From assembly GCA_015956445.1 (NCBI GenBank), contig WIUZ02000006.1, positions 1,612,001 through 1,676,000 of the forward strand: a stretch of 64,000 nucleotides of DNA, read 5' to 3'. The stretch's first letter is position 1, and each line of letters opens with the position of its first letter. Position numbers and translations under genes: made by a program. Source of the stretch: Thelephora terrestris (taxonomy: Eukaryota > Basidiomycota > Agaricomycetes > Thelephorales > Thelephoraceae). Positions 1-9,689 of this stretch are shown piece by piece. Below the pieces are notes generated by a model. It worked only from the letters and a program-made list of their open reading frames with translations. It was not told where the DNA came from and did not search any database.

Positions 1-74
1 CTCTGAACCGAGGACCCGACCTTCTAACTGCCATCTCTGCCCTCTCGGACTCCGAAGGCTTTGTGGCTAGTTCA
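1..74 (+). repeat. 3' end of the 5' LTR
   Basis: These 74 bases match 9616-9689 base for base and end in ...GCTAGTTCA, the same terminus as the downstream LTR. The rest of this LTR lies to the left of the window. Confidence 0.95.
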
Positions 75-76
75 TC

Positions 77-94
77 TGGAACCCACGCCGGGAC
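77..94 (+). promoter_or_regulatory. candidate primer-binding site
   Basis: TGGAACCCACGCCGGGAC starts two bases after the LTR end, the usual place and the usual TGG start of a tRNA primer-binding site. I did not match it to a particular tRNA. Confidence 0.5.
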
Positions 95-273
95 CGGTTT
101 TTCCGCTCCTTTGACTCATTAAGTCTTCCATCATTCCCTCTACTCGCGCAGAGAAGCGTCTCTCTGACCTTCGGGATTATCTGTCTGAGACAGTCCCACC
201 CTTCCCACCCACTTTTAGTGATCCTTTCGTTGAAGGTTTCTCTCCCCCTTATCCCGCTGTTCCCGATAATTCT

Positions 274-591
274 TTGGACGTTCCCGACGATTTTGATCTT
301 TTAGATTCCAGTTCCCTTACTTCCCTGATAGATTCATCGCGATCCCCGTTTCATATTCCCTCTTCCACGGTCTCTTCTCTTTCGTCCATAGCTTCACTTT
401 CTCCCAGCCCTCCACCCACACAGCAGACCATGGCAGCACCTCCCTTCTACATGCCTCTCTCGCACACTCGCGACGCTCCCAAGTTCCGAGAGGATGAGCG
501 AGGCTTCAAGGCCTTCTTCAAGAATGTCTCGGAGCTCGCGAAGCGTGCGGGACTCACAGACGCTGATGCTATTGAGTGGGCGATCTCCTAT
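274..591 (+). pseudogene. Gypsy Gag, N-terminal part (split by an inserted element)
   Basis: Open reading frame beginning MDVPDDFDLL, Ser/Pro-rich at first and then with a short motif AFFKNVSELAKRAGLTD typical of a Gag N-terminal helical region. The Gag reading is interrupted at 591 where the palindromic element begins. Described as a fossil part of the retrotransposon only. Confidence 0.7.
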
Positions 592-1261
592 CACTGGGGG
601 CAGGGGTTGGTTTACTGAGTCAGTAAACTGTGAGTAAATCACAAGGAAATGGAAAAAGAACCTAGCGAGATACTTGCCTGGCAAGCGCAAAGCAAATACA
701 CAATTTACTGAGCCAATTTACCTGCAATTTACTGGGTTCAGTATGTGCTCAGTATGTTTACAGTTTACTGAGTCATGTGACCACAGTTTTCCCATTAGGC
801 AAACCTTGGAAAAATTCACAATTTACTGAATAAATTTACCTGCAATTTACTGAGCCACTTGCCCAATCAGTATGTTTTTAATTTGCTGAGTGGTTTGATC
901 ACGGTTTACTGGACCCAGTAAACTGGAAAAAAACCAAACTGGTTTACTGACAACGTCCCTGATTGGTCAATTCTAAAAATAACCGAAAATTTACCTGGAC
1001 GTGTCATTGTCAGTAAACTGCAAGTTTTCTTTCAGTAAATTGGAAATACACGTCAGGTAAACTGGGAAAACACGTAATGATTTGATCGTGGTTTACTGGA
1101 CTCAGTAAATCAGAAAAAAACCTAACCAGTTTACCAACAATGTACCTGATTGGCTAATTTGAAAAAAACTCGAAAATTTACCAGGACGTGTCTTTATCAG
1201 TAAACTGCAAGTTTTCTTTCAGTAAATCGCAAGTACACGTAAAGTAAACCAGAAAACACGT
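592..1261 (+). repeat. left arm of the 670-bp perfect inverted repeat
   Basis: Pairs with 1288-1957 without a gap: the coordinates of paired bases always sum to 2549. Confidence 0.97.
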
Positions 1262-1262
1262 G
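894..1262 (+). repeat. two ~185-bp tandem repeats inside the left palindrome arm
   Basis: 894-1080 and 1081-1262 are diverged direct repeats. Each starts TTTGATC..GGTTTACTGGAC, contains GATTGG(T/C)..AATT and AAATTTACC..GGACGTGTC, and ends in GAAAACACG. The mirror copies lie in the right arm. The palindrome was therefore made after an internal tandem duplication of a diverged unit. Confidence 0.85.
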
Positions 1263-1287
1263 TAAACTGTAAGTAAATCCAAAGTTT

Positions 1288-1957
1288 ACGTGTTTTCTGG
1301 TTTACTTTACGTGTACTTGCGATTTACTGAAAGAAAACTTGCAGTTTACTGATAAAGACACGTCCTGGTAAATTTTCGAGTTTTTTTCAAATTAGCCAAT
1401 CAGGTACATTGTTGGTAAACTGGTTAGGTTTTTTTCTGATTTACTGAGTCCAGTAAACCACGATCAAATCATTACGTGTTTTCCCAGTTTACCTGACGTG
1501 TATTTCCAATTTACTGAAAGAAAACTTGCAGTTTACTGACAATGACACGTCCAGGTAAATTTTCGGTTATTTTTAGAATTGACCAATCAGGGACGTTGTC
1601 AGTAAACCAGTTTGGTTTTTTTCCAGTTTACTGGGTCCAGTAAACCGTGATCAAACCACTCAGCAAATTAAAAACATACTGATTGGGCAAGTGGCTCAGT
1701 AAATTGCAGGTAAATTTATTCAGTAAATTGTGAATTTTTCCAAGGTTTGCCTAATGGGAAAACTGTGGTCACATGACTCAGTAAACTGTAAACATACTGA
1801 GCACATACTGAACCCAGTAAATTGCAGGTAAATTGGCTCAGTAAATTGTGTATTTGCTTTGCGCTTGCCAGGCAAGTATCTCGCTAGGTTCTTTTTCCAT
1901 TTCCTTGTGATTTACTCACAGTTTACTGACTCAGTAAACCAACCCCTGCCCCCAGTG
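1288..1957 (-). repeat. right arm of the 670-bp perfect inverted repeat
   Basis: Reverse complement of 592-1261 with no mismatch seen. Confidence 0.97.
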
Positions 1958-1960
1958 TAT

Positions 1961-3964
1961 GGTGGCGACGAGAGCGAAAACTGGGAGAATGTCGCTTGCA
2001 TGGCTCCTGGTCGCGTTCCCCCTCCTACCCTCGACGAATTTAGGGAGGAAGTACGTCTGCGCTACCCCCACCTACTCAGCGATCGTCGCTACAGCATCAT
2101 GGACCTCCACAGACACATGGAGGCCACCCAGTGCTTCCGCACAATGTCTCAGGACGAAGTAGGCGCATACTATCGGAAGTTCACCACGATCTCGGACTAT
2201 CTTATCGCGCAGGATCGTCTCTCCACTCGCGAGCGGAATGCCTTCTACTTAAAGGGTTTCCCGCAGTTCATCCGCACCTTGATGAAGCAGAGGCTCGCGA
2301 TAAAGAAGCCCGACGTTCGTCCCGCTGACGGCTATAGCTTGGAGGACCTCCACGAGGCCGCTATCTTTGCTGTGGATTCCCGAGATCCCGACAGCGAGAT
2401 AAAGGTCGAACCGGAGATCAAGGTCGAGAAGAATGGACAGATGGAGGAACTGCTGAAGATGATGGGCACCCTTCTCGCTCAGACTCAGCGCAACTCAGCC
2501 CCTCCCGTCGCGACGCAGCAGTATCCCAGGACGGATGGTTACCCTACTCCGGGAGGAGTAGCACAAAACCCCCCCCAGTGGGAGCCCCAGCCTCGTCCTC
2601 AGAGCTACTGCATGTTCTGCAACGCTCCCGACCACTTCCTCCGTGTCTGTCCCATCGTCGGGCAGTACCTCCAGCAGGGAAAGATCATTAGGAACAGCGA
2701 TAACAAGATCACTCTTCCCGATGGTCGATTCCTCCCTCGAACGGTTCCTGGCAGTTGCATGCGCGAACGTCTTGACAACTACGCCGACTGGAAACGTCGC
2801 AACCCCCAGAGGAACCAGTACGAGCCCGCCGCGACCAACTTCTTCGAGAGCAACGACGAGTACGCCTTTGAGGTCGAGGTCTCTTCCTTTGAGCCCAATG
2901 AGACCGACGACGAGATCCAGGTTATGCACGCAAAGATAAACTCTCTTCTCGAAGCTCAGAAGGCTCGTCGCGAACAGTTCGATGGCGTTGAGGTCCCTCC
3001 TCGCAAGACTGGGTTCCCTTCCCGCCAGAAGGCCCCAGCTCCTCCTCCCGCTTCCTCTCCTGCTCCCGCTCCCCCTCAGCCGAATATCCACGGCCAGCGA
3101 GTTCCCCTAAAGCCATTCCCTCATCGGGATACCCCTCCTCACCTCGCTGGGAAGCCTGGAGCACCTGTAGATCCTCCCGCTCGTCCCCAAGGTCCTATGA
3201 AGCCTCTCGACATGCCCCCCAAGCCTTCTGCTGATGACTCGAAGCATCGCTACCACTCTGCGATTGAGTCCTCTGTCAACGTCAACGATGTCATTGACAG
3301 GGCTCTAGATGCTAAAGTCCAGATCTCAGCTCGCGAGATCCTGGCTGTCTCGACAGATGCGCGCAAGCATGTCAAGGACTTGGTCTCGACGCGAAAGGTT
3401 GCGGCAAACCTTATCGCGAAGGATTCTACGGATTCCTACCTTACCTCCTTCTTGGAGCCCGATTCTCCCGCAGTTTATCTCGACGTCCACAAATATGATC
3501 CGACGACTTCCTCTGCTGCTCCCTCCCTCCCGCTACGAGTTATCTATCCTACCTTCGCGCCAGGAGTCGAACCTGAGTGCATTCTGGACAGTGGAGCGCA
3601 AATCGTCGTGATGCGGAAGGATATCTGGGAGAAACTTCGGTCTCCTATCACTGCCAACAAGGCGATGGCTATGGAGTCTGCGAACAGTGGTACTACTCTG
3701 ACCCTCGGGATGGTCGAGCAGCAACCTGTCACTCTAGGACAGATCACTGTTTTCTTGCAGATCCAGGTCGTTGAGGACGCTCCTTTTGAGGTTCTTCTTG
3801 GTAGACCCTTCTTTGACGTCCTATCTTGCATGGATATCAGCCACGCTGGCGGTATTCACAAGATTCATGTCAGAGATCCCAAGACTGGAACTCCTTACGT
3901 CTTCTCGACATGCCCTCGTCCGCCCAAGCCTTCGCGAGGACCTGCCGTAAATTTTCGTTTGTAG
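1961..3964 (+). CDS. Gypsy Gag C-terminal part and aspartic protease
   Basis: Frame continuing to the right of the inserted palindrome. It holds a CCHC zinc knuckle ([14 protein letters not shown], near 2610-2655), a Pro-rich linker with PPAP-like runs (3030-3230), and a retropepsin-like segment with the catalytic DSGA (near 3588) and the LLGRPFF motif (near 3797). Gag and protease share one frame, and the pol frame overlaps its end in the -1 direction, an arrangement for which Ty3/Gypsy elements are known to use ribosomal frameshifting. The frame is also open leftwards into the palindrome arm from 1859, but that upstream start is an accident of the insertion. Treated as a fossil part. Confidence 0.85.
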   Translation, partial: GGDESENWENVACMAPGRVPPPTLDEFREEVRLRYPHLLSDRRYSIMDLHRHMEATQCFRTMSQDEVGAYYRKFTTISDYLIAQDRLSTRERNAFYLKGFPQFIRTLMKQRLAIKKPDVRPADGYSLEDLHEAAIFAVDSRDPDSEIKVEPEIKVEKNGQMEELLKMMGTLLAQTQRNSAPPVATQQYPRTDGYPTPGGVAQNPPQWEPQPRPQSYCMFCNAPDHFLRVCPIVGQYLQQGKIIRNSDNKITLPDGRFLPRTVPGSCMRERLDNYADWKRRNPQRNQYEPAATNFFESNDEYAFEVEVSSFEPNETDDEIQVMHAKINSLLEAQKARREQFDGVEVPPRKTGFPSRQKAPAPPPASSPAPAPPQPNIHGQRVPLKPFPHRDTPPHLAGKPGAPVDPPARPQGPMKPLDMPPKPSADDSKHRYHSAIESSVNVNDVIDRALDAKVQISAREILAVSTDARKHVKDLVSTRKVAANLIAKDSTDSYLTSFLEPDSPAVYLDVHKYDPTTSSAAPSLPLRVIYPTFAPGVEPECILDSGAQIVVMRKDIWEKLRSPITANKAMAMESANSGTTLTLGMVEQQPVTLGQITVFLQIQVVEDAPFEVLLGRPFFDVLSCMDISHAGGIHKIHVRDPKTGTPYVFSTCPRPPKPSRGPAVNFRL

Positions 3965-6900
3965 GCGATTCTACGAGCCCCTCCCGACCACGTTTCAGTC
4001 ATAGCGAAGCGTCTGGTCCCCTCCTAGAATCGTCGCGATCTTTCGGCTTCCTGCAGGCTCTCGATAGCAGAACTCCTCCCTCCTCTCAGCGATCATATAA
4101 TCAGTTTTCATGCATGTCTCCCACGTTGCCTCTCTCCTCATATGCACCACCATCGGCATTGTTTTCTGGCTCTTGTCTCCCTTTCTTTCCCGACCCTGTT
4201 CCTTCGTTTTCTTCAGATGTCTTGCCTTCGCCTCCCGGTCCTTCCCCTACCTCCCGTTCCTTTTCGCGACTTGTTCCCGACCCTTTTGACTGTACTAATA
4301 TTTCTTTGGACTCTTGTACTTCTTCGGACTTGGCACTTACTTTAGATTCTGACAATCAATCGTTTTCCTCTTATTCTGCGCATGACTTAAGTTCTCCCTC
4401 TTCGTTCTCCACAAGTCAGTTTGTTTCTCCCAACTTCTACTCCACTTCTTCTTGCTTTTCATTCTACGAACAGCCTTCTTTCGATATCTCCCCTCCCTCT
4501 TCTCCCGACATTATTTCTACTCCCATTGGCTCATTCCCTATTGTACCTTCACCCTCCCGCACTATTCCCCTTCCTTCTCGACAGGTTCCCGATTTTAGAT
4601 CTAGATTCCCTTCTCCATCTTCTCTTCATAGTACTGGTCCTATTGTTTCCTCCACATCTTCCACTTCAGTAGATTTCTATAGTTCTCTCACCTCCTTCTT
4701 CACCTCCTTCCCCTCCATGGATCGTCGCGACGCCTTCCTGTCTTTTGCCGCCCTCCATAACGCCATCCCGCCATCCCCTACGAATCCCTACACACCTCTC
4801 CAGCTTGCTAGCGTCTGGCTTACTGAGCACTTCACTCAGAGCCCCTTCCTGGATCTAGGTTCCGATGGCGACTTCGAATCCCTTCTCTACAAGAAGGTGG
4901 CAAACAAGACTAGGCCGGTAGCGACGACCCTGCCAGAGAACTTCCGGATTGTCCGTCACGAGCATCCCGATCCCCTCGCGAATCTCCTCCCTCTCCCTTC
5001 TCATCCTCCCGACTTCATCCCGACGGGGAGATTCACTCGCGAGCGCCGTGACAAGATGGACATCGGGAAGGATCTTCTCTGGCCTGAAGAGATCAAACTA
5101 GCTGAGTGGATTGTTGCCCAGCATCACGCAGCTTTCGCCTGGACTGACGAGGAACGAGGTGCCTTTGATCCCCAGTACTTCGCGCCCATCGAGATCCCTC
5201 ATATCTCGCATGTTCCGTGGGTTCTGAAGCAAGGCCCTATTCCTCGTGGCATCCTTCAGGAAGTCATCAGGATCATCGAGGACAAGTGGCGGTCGGGTGT
5301 CTATGAACCCTCCTCTTCGTCCTACAATTCCCGATGGTTTTGTGTCTTCAAGAAGGATGGCAAGTCCCTCCGCCTAGTTCACTCTCTGGAGCCGTTGAAT
5401 GCAGTCACTGTTCGCAATGCCGCGATGCCTCCCTACACCGAGATCGTTGCAGAGGACTTTGCTGCGCGATCTATCTACACCACTCTCGACCTCTATGTTT
5501 CCTTCGATCAACGCCAGCTTCACGAGAGGTCTCGCGACATGACTACCTTCAACACTCCTCTGGGTTCCTTCAGGCTCACTGTTCTCCCGATGGGCTGGAC
5601 GAACTCTCCCGCTGTTCTTCAGGGTGACGTCACTCACATCCTACGACCCGAGATTCCTCACTGGACTCAACCCTTCGCTGATGATGTCCCTATCAAAGGT
5701 CCTAAGTCTCGCTACGAGCTTCCCGACGGTTCCTACGAGACCGTTCCCGACAATCCCGATATTCGGCGATTTGTCTGGGAGCATCTCGAGGCTGTCCATC
5801 GTATCATCCAGCGAGTAGAGTCCTACGGAGCTACGTTCAGCGGGAAGAAGGCCTTTATTGGTGTCCCTCGTGCTGATATCCTCGGACATGTTTGTACTTA
5901 CGAAGGCCGAGTTGCAGATCCTTCGCGCGTGCAGGCTATCCAGGACTGGCCCATCCCGAAGAGTGTCTCAGAGGTTCGCGCATTTTTGGGCACTTGTGGA
6001 GTTCTCAGGATCTTCATCAAGGGCTACACGCTCGTCGCGAGGCCTCTGATTCATCTCACTCGGAAGGGTATCACCTTCGAGATTGGCCCCCAGCAGCTAG
6101 AGTCTATGGCGAAACTCAAGGCTACCATCCTCTCCTCTCCTGCCTTGCGCCCCATCGAGTATGAGTCCGACAGGCCAGTTATCCTCGCTGTCGACTCTTG
6201 CGCGAACGGTGTAGGGTACATTCTCTTCCAGATCGGAGAGAATGGGAAGCGCTATCCCAGCAGGTTCGGTTCTATCACCTTCAACGATCGCGAGTCTCGC
6301 TACTCCCAGGCTAAGCTCGAGCTCTACGGCCTCTTTCGCGCCCTCAAGCACACTCAGATCTTCACCATCGGTGTGCAGAAGCTGGTTGTAGAGATGGACG
6401 CGAAGTTTGTCAAAGGCATGATCAACTCCCCCACCTTGCATCCTAACGACGCCGTGAACCGCTGGATCTCGGCGATCCTCTTGTTTGACTTCGAGCTTGT
6501 CCATGTTCCCGCAGAGAGGCACACAGGAGCTGATGGACTGTCCAGACGTCCTCGCGCTCCTGAGGATCCTCCTCGCGACGATGGCGACGAGCTCGAGGAC
6601 TGGATTGACTCGAACACTGGTTTCTATATTGACCTTCACACTCCCTCTTTTCATGACCCTCTTCTTTCCATAGTGCATTCCTATATTTCGGACTCACCCA
6701 CTATTCCTTCGTCTGTAGTTCCCGCTTTCATGCTTCCCTCTTGCTCTCCTACTTCGCTTGCTTCTTCTTATTCCACTTCACATGTTCCTTCCCCTTCTAT
6801 TCGCTCTCCTTCCCCTCTATCCTCTCCCCCTCTCGAGATTCCTCGCTCGGTGAAGGCCCTTCGTCGCGATGACAGAGTTTCCCTTATTCGCCAGTTTTTG

Positions 6901-8250
6901 ACCGATCTTTCGCGACCTCCCGATCTTTCTGACGAGCAGTACAGACTCTTCATCCGACAAGCCACTGATTACTTTCTTTACGAAGGTAGCCTCTTTCGGA
7001 AGCGTCAGTCGGGATCCCCTCAGCTTGTCCCGAAGCCTAGTGAACGCCTCGAGCTTGTTCGCTATGCTCACGATGTTCTAGGACACAAGGGTATCTTCGC
7101 GACGACTCAGTCTCTCTCAGTCCGATTCTGGTGGCCCGAGCTTGCCAAGGATGTCCGCTGGTATACTAGGACTTGCCACGAGTGTCAGGTGCGACAGACC
7201 AAGTACTTTCACATCCCACCTATCGTCCCGCCTGTCCCCTCGCTCTTCCGCAAGGCTCACATGGATACCTTCCTCATGCCTCGCGTCGGGAACTATCGCT
7301 ACGTGGTCCACGCCCGCTGCGCGATGAGTTCTTGGCCTGAGGGACGTGCTACTACTGCGGACTCTGCTAAGGTCATCTCGACGTTCATCTTCCAGGACAT
7401 CCTCTGCCGTTGGGGTGGTCTCGATGAGATTGTCACCGACAATGCTGCTCCCTACATTGCCGCTGTTGATATGCTTGGAGAACAGTATGGGATCCGACAC
7501 ATTAGGATCTCAGGCTACAACTCTCAGGCTAATGGGATCGTTGAGTCGAAGCATTTCGACGTTCGCGAGGCTATCATGAAGACTTGTCAGGGCAACGAGG
7601 CCAAGTGGCGCGAGGTTCTCCCGCAGGTTTTCTGGGCCGAGCGCGTTACTATCCGCAAGGCGACTGGCTACTCCCCCTACTTCCTGGCTCACGGTGTCCA
7701 CCCCCTCCTACCATTTGACATCACCGAAGCCACCTACCTAGCCCCTACCCAAGACTTTGGCATCACTACTGAGGAGTTAGTCGCACTTCGTGCCCAGCAG
7801 CTCGCGAAACGTCCCGAAGATCTCGAAGACATGCGTCAGAGGGTTGCGAAGTCTCGTCGGAAGAATCTGGAGCAGTTCGAACTGCGCCATGGTTCCCGCA
7901 TCGTTGATTTTGACTTCGAGTCCGGAGCTTTGGTTCTGGTGCGCAACACTCGCGTTGAGGAGTCCTTGAATAGGAAAACCAAGCCTCGCTACCTCGGTCC
8001 AATGGTCGTTGTGCGCAAGACAAAGGGGACATCATATATCGTGGCCGAACTCGATGGAGCACAGTCTCAGCTTCGCGTTGCAGGCTTCCGACTCATCCCC
8101 TACTTCCCGCGCACGGCTACCGATATCCCGCTGATCTCTGATCTGGACGATGACGAGGACTTCACTTGGGACGATCCCGAGGATGTCCGCTACCTTTCTT
8201 CCCTTCCCGACGACCATTCCTATGTTTCCCTATCCCCTCCTTCCCTTTGA
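3826..8250 (+). CDS. Gypsy Pol: reverse transcriptase, RNase H, integrase
   Basis: One long frame of 1474 codons. The first ~290 residues are a Ser/Pro/Phe-rich linker without a recognised fold. Reverse transcriptase follows ([11 protein letters not shown] near 5370; catalytic FADD near 5680). RNase H comes next ([14 protein letters not shown] near 6190; a later conserved Glu and Asp). The integrase has an HHCC zinc module (HDVLGHKG ... CHECQ, 7069-7190), a DDE core (MDTF, TDNAAPY, VESKH) and a GPY/F-like module (RYLGPMVVV near 7990). This domain order is diagnostic of Ty3/Gypsy. Listed as part of the retrotransposon fossil. Confidence 0.92.
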   Translation: MHGYQPRWRYSQDSCQRSQDWNSLRLLDMPSSAQAFARTCRKFSFVGDSTSPSRPRFSHSEASGPLLESSRSFGFLQALDSRTPPSSQRSYNQFSCMSPTLPLSSYAPPSALFSGSCLPFFPDPVPSFSSDVLPSPPGPSPTSRSFSRLVPDPFDCTNISLDSCTSSDLALTLDSDNQSFSSYSAHDLSSPSSFSTSQFVSPNFYSTSSCFSFYEQPSFDISPPSSPDIISTPIGSFPIVPSPSRTIPLPSRQVPDFRSRFPSPSSLHSTGPIVSSTSSTSVDFYSSLTSFFTSFPSMDRRDAFLSFAALHNAIPPSPTNPYTPLQLASVWLTEHFTQSPFLDLGSDGDFESLLYKKVANKTRPVATTLPENFRIVRHEHPDPLANLLPLPSHPPDFIPTGRFTRERRDKMDIGKDLLWPEEIKLAEWIVAQHHAAFAWTDEERGAFDPQYFAPIEIPHISHVPWVLKQGPIPRGILQEVIRIIEDKWRSGVYEPSSSSYNSRWFCVFKKDGKSLRLVHSLEPLNAVTVRNAAMPPYTEIVAEDFAARSIYTTLDLYVSFDQRQLHERSRDMTTFNTPLGSFRLTVLPMGWTNSPAVLQGDVTHILRPEIPHWTQPFADDVPIKGPKSRYELPDGSYETVPDNPDIRRFVWEHLEAVHRIIQRVESYGATFSGKKAFIGVPRADILGHVCTYEGRVADPSRVQAIQDWPIPKSVSEVRAFLGTCGVLRIFIKGYTLVARPLIHLTRKGITFEIGPQQLESMAKLKATILSSPALRPIEYESDRPVILAVDSCANGVGYILFQIGENGKRYPSRFGSITFNDRESRYSQAKLELYGLFRALKHTQIFTIGVQKLVVEMDAKFVKGMINSPTLHPNDAVNRWISAILLFDFELVHVPAERHTGADGLSRRPRAPEDPPRDDGDELEDWIDSNTGFYIDLHTPSFHDPLLSIVHSYISDSPTIPSSVVPAFMLPSCSPTSLASSYSTSHVPSPSIRSPSPLSSPPLEIPRSVKALRRDDRVSLIRQFLTDLSRPPDLSDEQYRLFIRQATDYFLYEGSLFRKRQSGSPQLVPKPSERLELVRYAHDVLGHKGIFATTQSLSVRFWWPELAKDVRWYTRTCHECQVRQTKYFHIPPIVPPVPSLFRKAHMDTFLMPRVGNYRYVVHARCAMSSWPEGRATTADSAKVISTFIFQDILCRWGGLDEIVTDNAAPYIAAVDMLGEQYGIRHIRISGYNSQANGIVESKHFDVREAIMKTCQGNEAKWREVLPQVFWAERVTIRKATGYSPYFLAHGVHPLLPFDITEATYLAPTQDFGITTEELVALRAQQLAKRPEDLEDMRQRVAKSRRKNLEQFELRHGSRIVDFDFESGALVLVRNTRVEESLNRKTKPRYLGPMVVVRKTKGTSYIVAELDGAQSQLRVAGFRLIPYFPRTATDIPLISDLDDDEDFTWDDPEDVRYLSSLPDDHSYVSLSPPSL

Positions 8251-9138
8251 TTATCACATCCCATCCCTATGTTACGCTATTCCCCTTCCATCCCTCCCGA
8301 CTCACTGCTATGCCTTTATATCATCCACTTCTACGTCCCGCCCATATTGTTCCTGACCACGGACTATCCCTCATTGTTTCTTGCTCCATTTATTCGTTCA
8401 CTCTTCCTATCTACACGACTTTACTCTTTCATTTGGACCTTACTATCGGACACTTTCTATATCCACAAAGCACCTCTTCTAGTTAGATTTCCTTTCGTTC
8501 CACACTCCCTCTATCCCGACTTTTCCCTATTTCTCGCTATCCCTTTCTCTCGGCCCCCCGAGTTTCTATCAGAAGTCCCAAGGAGACTCCTCTTGCGCCT
8601 CAAGACAACCGAGGACGGTTGCTCTCTGAAGTCCCAAGGAGATGTCGTGACCGTATTTCGGACACTATCCGGAATCGCGACCTTCTCTCGACTATCGACA
8701 ACCGCTGCGCGAGGTCTGGATGACCTCCCTCAGCATTCTCGACTGTCCCGACGAGGATTTGCCTGTCCCTTCACTTCGCCACACGTCCCTCTCTCCCTAT
8801 TCTCCCTCGCGACTTCCCGACGTTTTCCCTTTCGACCTGCGACTTAGACCTGCGACCTGCGACCTGCGCCCTTCGACCTTAGACCTGCGACCCGCGTTCT
8901 CTAGTAGATAGTTTCTCTCAGACTCTTATTCCTTCACACCTCGTCCCGATTACGTCCCGACCAGTCCCGATCCTCCATCACGGCTCTTACCTTTAGCTTT
9001 CCTTTCCCTATCTCCGTTTCCTGCGTCCCGATCACGTCTCGATCGATCGCTTCGCTCTCGACTCTAGGCCTCCCTCTGGTTCGTTTTCCAACCACATTCT
9101 TTTCCCTCGCTGTTCCCTTCGATCCCTTGCCTTCCCTA
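8251..9138. other. non-coding 3' internal region of the Gypsy element
   Basis: About 890 bases of pyrimidine-rich sequence between pol and the 3' LTR with no supportable gene. The hexamer TCCCGA recurs many times, and 8838-8893 holds imperfect repeats of GACCTGCGAC. Confidence 0.7.
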
Positions 9139-9221
9139 TGTCATAGACGCGTCATTAGGTCTTTTGACATCACTTTGGTTCGTTTCCTTTGGTCCCTTCG
9201 TTCTCAGAGCCCCCAGTATTG

Positions 9222-9229
9222 TATATAAA
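9222..9229 (+). promoter_or_regulatory. LTR TATA box
   Basis: TATATAAA about 85 bases into the LTR, the expected place for the promoter of the element; transcription would start about 30 bases downstream. Confidence 0.6.
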
Positions 9230-9269
9230 GGCCCCTGTATTCGATAGACTCCAGCAATCATTCAGCAGC

Positions 9270-9306
9270 GTTCCCTCTCTCTCTCTTCCTCTCTCTCTCT
9301 CTCTCT
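9270..9306. repeat. CT microsatellite in the LTR
   Basis: A run of CTCTCT interrupted once by TTC. Confidence 0.9.
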
Positions 9307-9347
9307 TCTGAGGCCTAGCAGCGTTGCTACGGTCCTCCCTTCGGTTC

Positions 9348-9415
9348 CCTCGTCGTCTCGCCCTCGTTCTCGTCGTCTCGCCCTCATTCTCGTCGTCTCG
9401 CCCTCGTTCTCGTTG
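9348..9415. repeat. ~22-bp tandem repeat in the LTR
   Basis: Three copies of CGTCGTCTCGCCCTC(G/A)TTCT in a row. Confidence 0.85.
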
Positions 9416-9689
9416 TCCCTCTGGTCTCTCGTGTCCCGCTGGTGTCCCGATTTCTGACTCTGTTGTCCCGACGTATCCCGACGTTTCCCTTTGTCTGTTA
9501 TTGGTAGTTTCGTTCTCTGGCTTTCTCGTCGTCCTCTGCCTCGTTCTCCCGTTCTCTTCCCGACTTTCTCTCTCACCTTTCATTCGCTTCCCGCAGATTC
9601 CCTAGAGGCTCGCGCCTCTGAACCGAGGACCCGACCTTCTAACTGCCATCTCTGCCCTCTCGGACTCCGAAGGCTTTGTGGCTAGTTCA

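Larger units (their letters stand above)
592..1957. mobile_element. palindromic non-autonomous CACTA-like DNA element
   Basis: A 1366-bp element that is almost entirely one palindrome: arms 592-1261 and 1288-1957 pair over 670 bases. I compared them line by line and found no mismatch; a 26-base loop separates them. It begins CACTGGGGGC and ends with the reverse complement, and is flanked by TAT on both sides (589-591, 1958-1960). CACTA/CACTG ends with a 3-bp target duplication are the hallmarks of the CACTA/EnSpm superfamily. It carries no transposase. The arms are full of short TTTACTG/CAGTAAA motifs, about 16 per arm in both orientations, like the subterminal transposase-binding repeats of CACTA elements. 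It must have been mobilised in trans. A Tc1-type TA target was considered, but the symmetry fits 3 bp better. Confidence 0.85.
1..9689 (+). mobile_element. Ty3/Gypsy LTR retrotransposon (5' LTR cut by window edge)
   Basis: A Ty3/Gypsy element in the order gag, protease, reverse transcriptase, RNase H, integrase. The last 74 bases of the 5' LTR (1-74) are identical to the end of the 3' LTR (9616-9689), which points to a young insertion, although only 74 bases can be compared. The integrase-last order and a GPY/F-like module place it in Gypsy; I see no chromodomain. Its gag region is interrupted by a palindromic DNA element (592-1957); apart from that insertion the coding regions look largely whole. 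Its right edge lies inside a Tnp2 transposase gene, so the element is nested in a DNA transposon. The left flank is outside the window, so its target duplication cannot be checked. Confidence 0.93.
9139..9689 (+). repeat. 3' LTR (~551 bp)
   Basis: Starts TGTCATAGAC and ends GGCTAGTTCA, so it has the TG...CA ends of LTRs; the right end is fixed by identity to bases 1-74. The left end is inferred from the first good TG and could be off. Confidence 0.75.

Noticed and set aside
601-1957. Regularly spaced CAGTAAACTG words as a CRISPR-like array
   Set aside because: Spacing is irregular, the words occur in both orientations, and this is a eukaryotic transposon.
1859-1960. Upstream start of the gag-protease frame inside the palindrome arm (MRLPGKYLARFF...)
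   Set aside because: The same peptide is encoded by the mirror arm (394-690 minus strand); it is transposon sequence that happens to be open, not a native start.
9170-9583. Minus-strand open frame rich in Arg/Glu in the LTR
   Set aside because: It is the antisense of CT-rich simple repeats; low complexity, no family.
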